A stretch of DNA of 64,000 bases from Lysobacter sp. (lineage in GTDB: Bacteria; Pseudomonadota; Gammaproteobacteria; Xanthomonadales; Xanthomonadaceae). Positions 9,417 through 18,225 of this stretch are shown here, piece after piece (within the stretch, counting starts at the first letter, position 1; every line of letters starts with the position of its first letter). The stretch lies in assembly GCA_019634715.1 (NCBI GenBank), contig JAHCAU010000001.1, forward strand, positions 407,501 through 471,500, read 5' to 3'. The position numbers and the translations under genes were made by a program. A model generated the notes under the pieces. The model was not told where the DNA came from and ran no database searches. It saw only the letters and a program-made list of their open reading frames with translations.

Positions 9417-11423
9417 ATGACGAGCGATTGGCTGAACGAGATCACGACCTGGATCGGTGCGCACCCGGTGGCCGCGGGGGGACTGATCTTCCTGGTGGCC
9501 TTCTGCGATGCGCTCGCGGTCATCGGCATCGTGGTCCCGGCGCTGCCGCTGCTGTTCGCGGTGGGCACGCTGATCGGCCTGGGCCACATCGACGGCCCCT
9601 ATGCCGTGGTCTGCGCCGCGCTGGGCGCCTTCGCCGGCGACGCGCTGAGCTACTGGCTCGGCTGGCGCTGGGGTCCGGCAATGCGCCAGCACTGGCTGTT
9701 CCGCCGCTACCCGCAGTTCATCGATCGCGGCGAGCGCCTGTTCCGCAAGCACGGCAGCAAGGGCATCGTGATTGCCCGCTTCGTGGGCGCCGTGCGTCCG
9801 TTCGTGCCGGCGGTGGCGGGCATGCTGCACGTGCCGCTGAAACGCTACGCCCCGGCCAGCGCGGTGGCCGCAGTGCTGTGGGCGGCCTCGTTCCTCGCGC
9901 CGGGCTGGATCTTCGGTGCCTCCTACGACGCCGTGGCCGCGGTCGCCGACCGACTGGCGCTGGTGCTGCTGGCCCTGGTGCTGGTGCTGGCCCTGGTCTG
10001 GGCGGTGGTGCTGTACACCTACCGCTGGTTCGTCGGGCACGCCGACCGCCTGCTGGCGCGCGCGCTGAAGTGGACCCACGCCCATCCGCGCCTGGGCCGC
10101 TACGCCGCCCCCCTGATCCAGGCCAACCGTCCCGAGTCCGCGGCGCTGGCGATGCTGGCGATGTGCCTGACCGCGATCGGCTGGGGCTGGTTCGCCCTGC
10201 TCGCCGTGCTGGTGGCGCACGGAGGGCCGCTGGGCCTGGACCTGCAGGTCAACGCGCTGATGGCCACCCTGCGCAACCCGCTGGCCGACCGCTTCCTCGC
10301 CGCGCTGGCCTCGATCGGCGACCTGCAGGTGCTGTTGCCGGCGATGATCGCCCCGCTGGCCTGGCTGCTCTGGCGCAGGCGCTTCGCCGCTGCGCTGCAC
10401 TGGATCGCGGCCCTGGCCTTCGGCTTCGTGTTCACCGCCTTCCTCGGTTTGACCGTGGACATGCCGCGCCCGCCCACCGCGACCAGCGGCTTCGGCTTCC
10501 CGTCGATCCCGGTCACGATGATCACGATCGTCTTCGGCTTCTTCGCCGTGCTGATCGCCAGAGAACTGCCGGGCCGGGCGCGGGTCTGGCCCTATCTGGT
10601 GTCCGGCGTGGCGGTCGCCCTGCTCGGCTTCGCGCGGCTGTACTTCGGCGCGCACTGGCTCAGCGACATCGTCGGCGGCGCGCTGTTCGGCATCCTCTGG
10701 CTGCTGGTGCTGGGCATCGCCTATCGCCGCCACATCGGGCGCTCGTTCTGGATGCGACCGCTGGCCACCCTCTTCTACGCCGGCTTCCTGGTCGCGGCGC
10801 TGTGGCACGCGCCGCGGACGATCGACGACGTGCTCGCCCAGTTCGCGCCGCCACCGCCGACCACGCGCCTGTCGACCGACGGCTGGTGGAACGGCGGCTG
10901 GGCGCGGCTGCCGGCGCATCGCGACGAGCAGATCGACCACCGCCGCGACACGGTGGGCTGGCCGCTGGACCTGCAGATCGCCGGCCCGCTGGCGCCGCTG
11001 CGCACGACCCTGGAAGCGCGCGGCTGGCAGGTGCAGCCGCAGGCGACGTGGATCGCCACCCTCGGCCTGCTCGATGGCGACCGCCCGCTGTCGCGCCAGC
11101 CGGTGCTGCCGGCCACGCTCGACAGCGAGGCCGAAGCCCTGCTGATGCGCCGCGTCGGCCCCTCGCCCGACACGGTGCACGTGCTGCGCATCTGGCGCGC
11201 GCCGGCGCTGCTGGAAGACGGCCAGCCGCTGTGGCTGTGCAACACCCAGACCCTGCGCTTCAGCCGCCCGCTGACTGCGTTCGGCCTGTGGATGCCGGTC
11301 GCCGGCGACGAGGGCGCGCACCGGCTGGTGCGCGATGCGCTGCAGGGCTTCGAACAGCAGGAATCGCCGCATCCGCGCGGCAGCACCCCGGTGCTGCGGG
11401 TGCGCATGCCGCCGCGGGGCTGA
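9417..11423 (+). CDS. DedA / PAP2-like / LssY C-terminal membrane protein
   Basis: 668-residue inner-membrane protein with three parts. Residues about 1-195 are a DedA/SNARE-associated domain (FCDALAVIGIVVPALPLLFAVG, RFVGAVRPFVPAVAG). Residues about 230-440 are a PAP2-like lipid phosphatase membrane domain (MPRPPTA, LYFGAHWLSDIVGG). Residues about 455-668 are a soluble LssY-type C-terminal domain. Known relatives act on undecaprenyl or other lipid phosphates or in lipid flipping. In the PAP2 part, the usual PSGH is PSIP and the Lys of K-x6-RP is missing, so phosphatase activity is doubtful. Divergent from the kinase-like gene. Confidence 0.88.
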   Translation: MTSDWLNEITTWIGAHPVAAGGLIFLVAFCDALAVIGIVVPALPLLFAVGTLIGLGHIDGPYAVVCAALGAFAGDALSYWLGWRWGPAMRQHWLFRRYPQFIDRGERLFRKHGSKGIVIARFVGAVRPFVPAVAGMLHVPLKRYAPASAVAAVLWAASFLAPGWIFGASYDAVAAVADRLALVLLALVLVLALVWAVVLYTYRWFVGHADRLLARALKWTHAHPRLGRYAAPLIQANRPESAALAMLAMCLTAIGWGWFALLAVLVAHGGPLGLDLQVNALMATLRNPLADRFLAALASIGDLQVLLPAMIAPLAWLLWRRRFAAALHWIAALAFGFVFTAFLGLTVDMPRPPTATSGFGFPSIPVTMITIVFGFFAVLIARELPGRARVWPYLVSGVAVALLGFARLYFGAHWLSDIVGGALFGILWLLVLGIAYRRHIGRSFWMRPLATLFYAGFLVAALWHAPRTIDDVLAQFAPPPPTTRLSTDGWWNGGWARLPAHRDEQIDHRRDTVGWPLDLQIAGPLAPLRTTLEARGWQVQPQATWIATLGLLDGDRPLSRQPVLPATLDSEAEALLMRRVGPSPDTVHVLRIWRAPALLEDGQPLWLCNTQTLRFSRPLTAFGLWMPVAGDEGAHRLVRDALQGFEQQESPHPRGSTPVLRVRMPPRG

Positions 11424-11444
11424 GCGCAACGACGCCACCGCTCT

Positions 11445-11532
11445 TGTAGGAGCGACGCAAGTCGCGACAGGCTTTTTTGCTTTTGAAGCTGCGATGTTCC
11501 GAACAGCGGTCGCGACTTGCGCCGCTCCTGCA
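11445..11532. repeat. REP-like inverted repeat, GGAGCGACGC family (copy 2)
   Basis: Long inverted repeat with 24-base arms at 11445-11468 and 11509-11532 that differ at two positions; the core is TAGGAGCGACGCAAGTCGCG. The loop of 40 bases holds a T-rich stretch. It lies between the convergent DedA/PAP2 and Lon-domain genes, so it may also act as a transcription barrier. Confidence 0.8.
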
Positions 11533-11553
11533 GCAGCGCAGGGGGTGTGCGGA

Positions 11554-12132
11554 TCAGGGCATCATCGCCAGCAGCCGGTCGAGCCGCGCGTGCGGGTCTT
11601 CGTCCTGCAGCAGCATCTGCCGCTGCGGATGGCTCAGCGGCAGCAGTTCGGCCAGGCGCCAACCCACCCAGGCGGCCTCGTCGAAGCGCGACGGCGGCAC
11701 CTGGTCGTATTCGCCGCCCACCTTCTCCACCACCTGCTGCAGCACGCTGCCGAGCAGGGCGTGCTCGGGGCGCAGTTCGTCGTCCGGATCGGCGTCGAAC
11801 CAATGCACGTCGGCTTCGATCAGGCCGTTCGGCCGCACTGCCGTGTGCAGCACGCGGAAGCGCCGACCGCCGCGCACGCGCAGGGTGAGCAGGCCCGCTT
11901 CGGTGCTGCCGAAATCCTCGATCCGCGCCTCGGTGCCGACGCTGGCCGGCGTCGCCGGCAGTCCGGCTTCCTGCCCGGCGAGGATCAGGCAGATGCCAAA
12001 TCCGCTGCCGGTGCGCCCGCATTCGCGGACCATGTCGAGATAGCGCGTCTCGAACACCTTGAGCACCAGCGAGCCGCCCGGCACCAGCACCGTATGCAGC
12101 GGGAACAAGGGCAGCAACGGCAGCGCGCTCAT
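11554..12132 (-). CDS. LON substrate-binding-domain protein
   Basis: 192-residue cytosolic protein consisting of only the N-terminal substrate-binding domain of Lon proteases (LPLFPLHTVLVPGGSLVLKVFETRYLDM at the start, then GSGFGICLI, GTEARIEDF). It has no ATPase or protease domain, as in many stand-alone bacterial members, whose role is not established. Its ATG overlaps the mpl stop by four bases (ATGA at 12129-12132), so it is translationally coupled to mpl. Confidence 0.87.
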   Translation of the reverse strand: MSALPLLPLFPLHTVLVPGGSLVLKVFETRYLDMVRECGRTGSGFGICLILAGQEAGLPATPASVGTEARIEDFGSTEAGLLTLRVRGGRRFRVLHTAVRPNGLIEADVHWFDADPDDELRPEHALLGSVLQQVVEKVGGEYDQVPPSRFDEAAWVGWRLAELLPLSHPQRQMLLQDEDPHARLDRLLAMMP

Positions 12133-13505
12133 CCGCCCAGCGCCGCCAGGAAGCGGCGCGGCGCGCCATCGAAGCCGCCGTTCGACATGAACACGACGTG
12201 GTCGCCTTCGCGCACCGTGTCGAGCAGCGCGGCGATCAGCGCGTCGGCATCGGGCACGGTGCGGGCGTCGCCGCGCACGGCGGCGATGACCTTGCCGGCG
12301 TCCCACGCCAGTTCCGGGCGATGCAGGAACACCACCGCATCGGCGATGTCCAGCGACGGCGCCAGCGCATCGGCATGCGCGCCGAGGCGCATCGAATTGC
12401 TGCGCGGCTCCATCGCGACCACGATGCGCGCGCCGCCGACCTTGGCGCGCAGGCCGTCGAGCGTGGTGCGGATCGCGGTGGGATGGTGGGCGAAATCGTC
12501 GTAGAGGGTGACATCGCGGGCCGTGCCGATGACTTCGAGACGACGCTTGACGCTGCGGAATTCGGCCAGCGCCGGGATGACCGTCGCCGGCTCGACGCCC
12601 ACGGCGTTGCACGCGGCCAGCGCAGCGAGGCCGTTGAGCACGTTGTGCAGGCCGAGCATCGGCCAGCGCACCTCGCCAAGGCGTACGCCGGCGCGATACA
12701 CCGCGAACACGCTGCCGTCCGCTTCGACCAGACGCGCGCCCCAGTGGAACGCATCGTCGGCCATGCCCTCGCGGAGCAGGCCGAAGCGCTCGACCGGCGT
12801 CCAGCAGCCCATCGCCAGCACTTCGTCGAGTCGCGCGTCCTCGCCGTTGACGATCAGCCGGCCGCGACCGGGCACCGTGCGCACGAGGTGGTGGAACTGG
12901 CGCTGGATCGCGGCCACGTCGGGGAAGATGTCGGCGTGGTCGTATTCGAGGTTGTTGAGGATCGCCACCAGCGGGCGGTAGTGGACGAACTTGCTGCGCT
13001 TGTCGAAGAACGCGGTGTCGTATTCGTCGGCCTCGACCACGAACTCGCGGCCCGTGCCGACGCGCGCCGACACGCCGAAGTCCTCGGCCACACCGCCGAT
13101 CAGGAAGCCTGGATCGCGCCCGGCGCGGTCGAGCAGGAAGCTCAGGATCGTGGTCGTGGTGGTCTTGCCGTGGGTGCCGGCGACGGCCAGCGTGTCGCGA
13201 CCGGGCAGCACGTGTTCGGCCAGCCACTGCGCGCCCGAGGTGTACTTCATGCCGTGGTCCAGCACGTGCTCCACAGCCGGATTGCCGCGCGACAGCGCGT
13301 TGCCGACCACGATCTCGTCGCAGTCACCGGAGATGTTGCCGGGCGCGTAGCCCTGACTGAGCGCGATGCCGAGTTGTTCGAGCTGCGTGGACATCGGCGG
13401 ATACACCGACTGGTCGCTGCCTTCGACCACGTGCCCGTGTTCGCGCGCCAGCGCGGCCACGCCGCCCATGAACGTGCCGCAGATGCCGAGGATGTGGAGT
13501 TTCAA
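12129..13505 (-). CDS. mpl: UDP-MurNAc:L-Ala-gamma-D-Glu-meso-DAP ligase
   Basis: Murein recycling ligase that rejoins the tripeptide from old peptidoglycan to UDP-N-acetylmuramate, in the cytoplasm. The 458-residue product shows the N-terminal Rossmann domain (HILGICGTFMGGVAALAREHGH, VEGSDQSVYPPMSTQLEQLG), the ATP loop GTHGKTTTT, the VEADEYDTAFFDKRSKFVHY segment typical of Mpl, and LEYDHADIFPD. Length fits. It heads a two-gene unit with the Lon-domain protein. Confidence 0.95.
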   Translation of the reverse strand: MKLHILGICGTFMGGVAALAREHGHVVEGSDQSVYPPMSTQLEQLGIALSQGYAPGNISGDCDEIVVGNALSRGNPAVEHVLDHGMKYTSGAQWLAEHVLPGRDTLAVAGTHGKTTTTTILSFLLDRAGRDPGFLIGGVAEDFGVSARVGTGREFVVEADEYDTAFFDKRSKFVHYRPLVAILNNLEYDHADIFPDVAAIQRQFHHLVRTVPGRGRLIVNGEDARLDEVLAMGCWTPVERFGLLREGMADDAFHWGARLVEADGSVFAVYRAGVRLGEVRWPMLGLHNVLNGLAALAACNAVGVEPATVIPALAEFRSVKRRLEVIGTARDVTLYDDFAHHPTAIRTTLDGLRAKVGGARIVVAMEPRSNSMRLGAHADALAPSLDIADAVVFLHRPELAWDAGKVIAAVRGDARTVPDADALIAALLDTVREGDHVVFMSNGGFDGAPRRFLAALGG

Positions 13506-13724
13506 GGTGTTGCCTGTTCGTGCGGGGCCGTCTGGACCGGGGGCGCTAGTATGCCGCAGGCGGGTGTCACCCCTGCCCGCGCGTGGTAGCGCGGCATGCC
13601 CCCAATGGCCGTGCGCCCATGCGCTTCACCCTGCGGCAAGGGGCGCGCCCGACACCCCCGATTGTTGATCGTGCCGCACAGAATCCGCTTGCCGGTGCCT
13701 CCCTGCGATGGCGTGTACGACGTT

Positions 13725-14432
13725 TCAGTAAATGTCTTCGGGAGGGATCGCCCAGCCTGTGAACGACAGGAACATCAGGCCGATCTCGCGTTCCCGGCCA
13801 TGGCTCGGAGTCCATGCGTCATGAATACGGCTACGCGCACCATCGCGCGCCTCGATGAGCCACGTCGCGCCGTCCACACCCTGCAAACGTTGCGGCATCC
13901 GGCGCCCCCAGACATCGACGCGCACAAGCATCGCTTCGAACTGCTTCGCCTCATAAGGGGTCAGGGTGCGCTCTACGCGGCGGAGCACGCTTCCGGGGTC
14001 GTATCCACCCGCGCCATCGAGTTCGACCGCGAAGACGCGCCAGACAGCACCATCGCGCTCAACGCGGACGGCGACCGGATGATGGAAGGTGCGCATCCAC
14101 AGGAAACGGTAGACCGGCGTATCCGTCGTGCAGGCCAGCGATGGCTCGCCCATGATGTTCAGGGCGCCTGTGATCCCACGCCACCGGGCGTATTCCGGAC
14201 CGCCATGGTCGCGGGAAAAATGTTCCACATGCGAGAAGCCGAGACCGCAGGACGGATGCGGCTTCGCTCGCGGCAGCATCATCGCGATCCCGAGGGTCAG
14301 GCCGAGTGCGGCCAGCACCGAGACCAGGATCGCGATGGCGTGCGGCGAAACCCTCGACTCAGCCGACCTCGGTCCCCACCGCGACGGCTTCCACGATGCG
14401 GGTGAAGACCTCGTCCATCGAACCTTCGCCAT
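13725..14432 (-). CDS. Membrane-anchored hypothetical protein
   Basis: Unrecognised protein with one N-terminal transmembrane segment (AIAILVSVLAALGLTLGIAMML) and a soluble part probably in the periplasm (CGLGFSHVEHFSRDHGGPEYARWRGI onward). The start is uncertain. The ATG at 14432 has a fair ribosome site (AAGGTGG) but overlaps adk by 74 bases; a GTG at 14321 lies inside the hydrophobic segment; an ATG at 14282 would lose it. The basic residues before the hydrophobic run support the long form. No function can be given. Confidence 0.55.
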   Translation of the reverse strand: MAKVRWTRSSPASWKPSRWGPRSAESRVSPHAIAILVSVLAALGLTLGIAMMLPRAKPHPSCGLGFSHVEHFSRDHGGPEYARWRGITGALNIMGEPSLACTTDTPVYRFLWMRTFHHPVAVRVERDGAVWRVFAVELDGAGGYDPGSVLRRVERTLTPYEAKQFEAMLVRVDVWGRRMPQRLQGVDGATWLIEARDGARSRIHDAWTPSHGREREIGLMFLSFTGWAIPPEDIY

Positions 14433-14937
14433 GGACCACCTTCAGCATGCCGCGCTGGCGGTAATAGTCGACCACCGGGGCGGTGACGTCGTTGTAGACG
14501 TTGAGGCGGTTGCGGACCGATTCCGGGCTGTCGTCGACGCGGCCCTGTTCCTTGGCGCGGCCGGCGATGCGCTCGACCAGCAGGTCGGTGTCGACCTCGA
14601 GCTGGACGGCGTGGTCCATCGGCTGGCCGATGCGGGCGAGCAGGTCGCCGAGGGCGGCGGCCTGGGCGAGGTTGCGCGGGTAGCCGTCGAGGATGAAGCC
14701 GTCGGCCACGTCGGGACGCGAGAGGCGGTCTTCGAGCATGCCCAGCAGGATGTCGTCGGACACCAGGTCGCCGCGGTCCATCACGGCCTTGGCCTGCAGG
14801 CCCAGGGCGCTGCCGGCGGCGACTTCGGCGCGCAGCAGGTCGCCGGTCGAAATGTGCGGCACCTGCAGGTGTTCCTTCAGCCGTGCCGCCTGTGTGCCCT
14901 TGCCCGATCCCGGGGCCCCGAGGAGAACCAATCGCAT
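14359..14937 (-). CDS. adk: Adenylate kinase (short form)
   Basis: Catalyses ATP + AMP to 2 ADP in the cytoplasm. The 192-residue product begins MRLVLLGAPGSGKGTQAARL with the P-loop GAPGSGKGT, then the AMP-binding PHISTGDLLR and DGYPRNLAQA. It lacks the long zinc-type LID domain, as in other xanthomonad adenylate kinases of about 187-192 residues. The TTGGAG ribosome site at spacing 6 supports ATG 14937 rather than the in-frame TTG at 14949. Divergent from pfp. Confidence 0.95.
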   Translation of the reverse strand: MRLVLLGAPGSGKGTQAARLKEHLQVPHISTGDLLRAEVAAGSALGLQAKAVMDRGDLVSDDILLGMLEDRLSRPDVADGFILDGYPRNLAQAAALGDLLARIGQPMDHAVQLEVDTDLLVERIAGRAKEQGRVDDSPESVRNRLNVYNDVTAPVVDYYRQRGMLKVVHGEGSMDEVFTRIVEAVAVGTEVG

Positions 14938-15071
14938 CGCATGCTCCAAAAGGAAGAGAAATTCTCGGCCGTGGGGCTACACTCGACGTTCCACGGCGCA
15001 ACCCTGCCAGCTTAACCGCAATGGCGGCCCGCCCCCAACCCGTCTACGACCATTCTCCGAACCCTCCCCAC

Positions 15072-16328
15072 ATGGCATCCGGAACCCTGCTCTACGCCCA
15101 GTCCGGCGGCGTCACCGCCGTCATCAACGCCACCGCCTCGGCGGTGATCTCCGAGGCCCGCGCCCGCAAGGTCAAGGTGCTGGCCGCCCGCAACGGCATC
15201 CTCGGCGCCCTGCGCGAGGAACTCATTGATACCTCGAAGGAATCGGTCGCCAGCATCCGCGCCCTGGCGCACACGCCGGGCGGCGCCTTCGGCTCCTGCC
15301 GGTTCAAGCTCAAGTCGCTGGAGCAGGACCGGGCGAAGTACGAGCGGCTGCTGGAGGTCTTCCAGGCCCACAACATCCGCTACTTCCTCTACAACGGCGG
15401 CAACGACTCCGCCGACACCGCGCTGAAGGTGTCGAAGCTGGCCGCCGAGTTCGGCGTCCCGCTCACCTGCATCGGCGTGCCCAAGACCATCGACAACGAC
15501 CTGGCCGTGACCGACTGCTGCCCGGGCTTCGGCTCGGCGGCCAAGTACACCGCCGTGTCGGTGCGCGAGGCCGCGCTGGATGTGGCCGCGATGGCCGAAA
15601 CCTCGACCCGGGTCTTCGTCTACGAGGCCATGGGCCGTCATGCCGGCTGGCTGGCCGCCGCCGCCGGCCTGGCCGGCGAGGGTCCGGACGCCGCGCCGCA
15701 CCTGATCCTGTTCCCCGAGCGCGCCTACGACGAGGCCGATTTCCTGGCCAGCGTGAAGAAAGTGGTCGACCGGGTCGGCTACTGCGTCGTGGTCGCCTCC
15801 GAGGGCATCCGCACTGCCGACGGCACCTTCGTCGCCGATGCCGGCGGTGGCAAGGACGCCTTCGGCCACACCCAGCTCGGTGGCGTGGCCTCGTATCTGG
15901 CCGGCAAGGTCAAGGACGAGTTGGGCTTCAAGGTCCACTGGACCCTGCCCGACTACCTGCAGCGCTCGGCCCGCCACATCGCCTCGAAGACCGACCTCGA
16001 CCATGCCATGGCCGCCGGCAAGGCCGCCGTCCAGTTCGCCCTGCGCGGCATGAACGCGACGATGCCGGTGATCCGCCGCACCGCCAACGCGCCGTACAAG
16101 TGGCGCATCGAAGCCGCACCGCTGGAGAAGGTCGCCAACCACGAGAAGACCATGCCGGCGAACTTCATCCGCAAGGACGGCTACGGCATCACCGCCGCCG
16201 CCCGTGCCTACCTGGAGCCGCTGATCCGCGGCGAAGCCCCGCCGCCCTACGGCCGCGACGGCCTGCCGAAGTACGTGACGCTGAAGAACGTCGCGGTGAA
16301 GAAGAAGCTGGCAGCCTGGGAGGGTTGA
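15072..16328 (+). CDS. pfp: PPi-dependent 6-phosphofructokinase
   Basis: Uses pyrophosphate instead of ATP to make fructose-1,6-bisphosphate, reversibly. The 418-residue product has the family start MASGTLLYAQSGGVTAVINA, the YNGGNDSADTA loop (Asp where ATP enzymes have Gly), PKTIDNDL, VYEAMGRHAGWLA and PERAYDE. An in-frame ATG at 15021 would add 17 residues not typical of the family, so 15072 is preferred. PPi-PFK is the usual phosphofructokinase of Xanthomonadaceae, which supports the taxonomic guess. Confidence 0.93.
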   Translation: MASGTLLYAQSGGVTAVINATASAVISEARARKVKVLAARNGILGALREELIDTSKESVASIRALAHTPGGAFGSCRFKLKSLEQDRAKYERLLEVFQAHNIRYFLYNGGNDSADTALKVSKLAAEFGVPLTCIGVPKTIDNDLAVTDCCPGFGSAAKYTAVSVREAALDVAAMAETSTRVFVYEAMGRHAGWLAAAAGLAGEGPDAAPHLILFPERAYDEADFLASVKKVVDRVGYCVVVASEGIRTADGTFVADAGGGKDAFGHTQLGGVASYLAGKVKDELGFKVHWTLPDYLQRSARHIASKTDLDHAMAAGKAAVQFALRGMNATMPVIRRTANAPYKWRIEAAPLEKVANHEKTMPANFIRKDGYGITAAARAYLEPLIRGEAPPPYGRDGLPKYVTLKNVAVKKKLAAWEG

Positions 16329-16352
16329 GTCCGCGACGCGCGGTCCTGCTGC

Positions 16353-16420
16353 AGGAGGGCCTTCAGGCCCGAGCTTTTCGCGAAAGGCAAGATCAAGAGC
16401 TCGGGCCTGAAGGCCCTCCT
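16353..16420. repeat. Perfect 23-bp inverted repeat between convergent genes
   Basis: Arms at 16353-16375 and 16398-16420 are perfectly complementary (AGGAGGGCCTTCAGGCCC...), with a 22-base loop that itself starts with the palindrome TTTCGCGAAA. It lies between pfp (+) and the DCC gene (-), so it can serve as a bidirectional terminator. It looks like a REP element of a different family from the GGAGCGACGC copies. Confidence 0.8.
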
Positions 16421-16434
16421 ACAAAAACGCTTGC

Positions 16435-16806
16435 TCACCAGCGGCCATGACGACGGTTCAAGCGGTACAGCCGACGCGCGAAGGCGTCGTAGGTGCGCTG
16501 CGCGAGTGCGTGCACGCGCGGGAATGCCAGCAACCGCGCGAGCCAGCGCAGGCCACGGGTGCGCGACCACAGCGCGCCGAAGGCATCCGCACCGACCTGC
16601 ACGCGCCCGTCCGCGTCGCGCACATGCAGCTTCTCGCGCACGGCCTCGATGTCGATGCCGAGTGCGCGCACCGCATCCGGGTTCTCGTGGACATCGATCC
16701 ATTCGATCTCGCAGGCGCCCATCGCGCCCTGCTGCGCGGCCACGCCGCTGCGGCAGACCGGGCAGGCACTGTTGTAGTAGACCGTGGCCTTGCCGGTGTC
16801 GCTCAT
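16435..16806 (-). CDS. DCC-family thiol protein (DUF393)
   Basis: 123-residue protein of the DCC1-like thiol-disulfide oxidoreductase family. The N-terminus has the diagnostic YYNSACPVCRSG, with Cys15 and Cys18 forming a thioredoxin-like CxxC. The C-terminus is basic, and the conserved LYRLNRRHGRW tail is typical. Substrate unknown. Its ATG overlaps the stop of the cupin-DUF2867 gene by four bases, so the two are coupled. Confidence 0.85.
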   Translation of the reverse strand: MSDTGKATVYYNSACPVCRSGVAAQQGAMGACEIEWIDVHENPDAVRALGIDIEAVREKLHVRDADGRVQVGADAFGALWSRTRGLRWLARLLAFPRVHALAQRTYDAFARRLYRLNRRHGRW

Positions 16807-18218
16807 GCGCGTACCGCTGTCGCAGGCATGGCGGCACCCGCCACGGCACGGGCATGCAGCACCGCCATGCGCAGCATGGTCGGAGCGACGTAGTGGCGGT
16901 GGGTGCGTTCGATCAGCGCCATGTAGGCGCGACCGAACACGTTGCGGGTGCGCACGCGGGTGGCGAGGAAGATGCGCAGGCGGCCATCGGGCAGGCGCTC
17001 GACACCGACGCTGGAACGGAAGCGCAGATGACGATCATCGGCGCCGAGCAGCACTTCGGCGCGTTCGTCGCCGTCGATGCGCTGGTCGAGCACCGGGAAA
17101 CGCCCGGCGAAGGTCTGCGGGCACGCGCCGAGCAGCGACGACACCGGACAGCCCAGCGGCGAGGTGCGCAGGCCGAGCGGCTTCACCAGCAGGTTGCGCA
17201 CCCGCATCATCCTGCCGACGCTGGCCGGGCGGTTTTCGAGGAAGCCTTCCAGCACGCGGGCGAGCACGCCGCTGACCGTGCGTTCGGGCAGTTCCGCCGG
17301 GTCGATGTCGATGGCCACCACGTCCTCGTGTTCGCGGCGCGGGTCGAAGGCGTCGAACGGGTCGGCCAGCAGCGAATGCGCCGGCAGCGTCGGCAACGCG
17401 TGGACACGCAGGCCATGGCTGTCGGACAGCACGCCCACCGGTGCGCGCAGCCCGGCCCACCAGCCTCGCGCACGACCCAGCGCATCGCGGACCCGCGCGC
17501 AGAAGCGACCGCGCAGCGAGTCGCTCCGCTTGTCGAGCGACAGCGTCACCGTCGGGATCGCGCGGCGCGTGTCTTCGCCGATCGCCAGCAGCCGCGCCAC
17601 GGCCGGGGGCAGCAGTTCGGTCAGCGACGGGATGTCGGCTTCGTTCGCCATCACCTGCGCGCGCACCTCGGGCGCGAGTTCGCCGCCGAGCTCGTTGGTA
17701 TGGCAGGACAGCGCGAACAGCGCAGGGTGGCCCGACGCCGGATCGCCCGGCTGGAACTGGTGCCAGGTGCCGCCGCCGAAGCGCACGGTGAACAGGCAGT
17801 CAGGCGGGATCTCGACGTGGCGCAGGGCGTCGAGGAAGGCCTTCGGATCGGCGTCGATCTGCGCCTGCGACGCGGTCGAGAAGCGCAGGCGCGCGCCGCT
17901 GCTGCCGGACACGGCGGTGAACACCCGGTGCCCGGCATGACGATGGAAGGGATGGCCGCTGGCGCCGACGATGAAGGTGTAGAGCGAGGTCGCATCGCCC
18001 TGCTCGAAATCCGGTCCGCCGATCCGCGCCGAGGGTTCGTCGAGGGCATCGACGAAGGCCGCATGTCCGCGCTGCAGCGATGCGGAGCGTTCGACCAGAT
18101 GGGTACCGGCGCCGATGCCGAGCTGGGCGATCAGCACGACCTCCACCGGCAGGCCGCCGGAACGGGAGGCGATGCGCACGGACGGGAACGTCTGCAGGGG
18201 CATGGCGGCGTGCGGCAT
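16803..18218 (-). CDS. Cupin-like plus DUF2867 two-domain protein
   Basis: 471-residue cytosolic protein of unknown function. The N-terminal half has a cupin-like metal-site pattern (HPFHRHAGHRVFTAVSGSSG, then GGTWHQFQPGD). The last 150 residues resemble DUF2867 (RTRNVFGRAYMALIERTHRHYV). The middle is not recognised. It is coupled to the DCC gene downstream and starts 7 bases after the ArsR-type regulator gene, so these three form one probable operon under that repressor. The domain assignments come from motifs only. Confidence 0.7.
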   Translation of the reverse strand: MPHAAMPLQTFPSVRIASRSGGLPVEVVLIAQLGIGAGTHLVERSASLQRGHAAFVDALDEPSARIGGPDFEQGDATSLYTFIVGASGHPFHRHAGHRVFTAVSGSSGARLRFSTASQAQIDADPKAFLDALRHVEIPPDCLFTVRFGGGTWHQFQPGDPASGHPALFALSCHTNELGGELAPEVRAQVMANEADIPSLTELLPPAVARLLAIGEDTRRAIPTVTLSLDKRSDSLRGRFCARVRDALGRARGWWAGLRAPVGVLSDSHGLRVHALPTLPAHSLLADPFDAFDPRREHEDVVAIDIDPAELPERTVSGVLARVLEGFLENRPASVGRMMRVRNLLVKPLGLRTSPLGCPVSSLLGACPQTFAGRFPVLDQRIDGDERAEVLLGADDRHLRFRSSVGVERLPDGRLRIFLATRVRTRNVFGRAYMALIERTHRHYVAPTMLRMAVLHARAVAGAAMPATAVRA

Positions 18219-18225
18219 GGCGACC

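Noticed and set aside
9234..11438. A 734-codon open frame on the minus strand opposite the DedA/PAP2 gene
   Set aside because: High-GC antisense shadow: its translation is low-complexity Arg/Gln/His-rich sequence with no motif, whereas the plus frame shows clear membrane domains.
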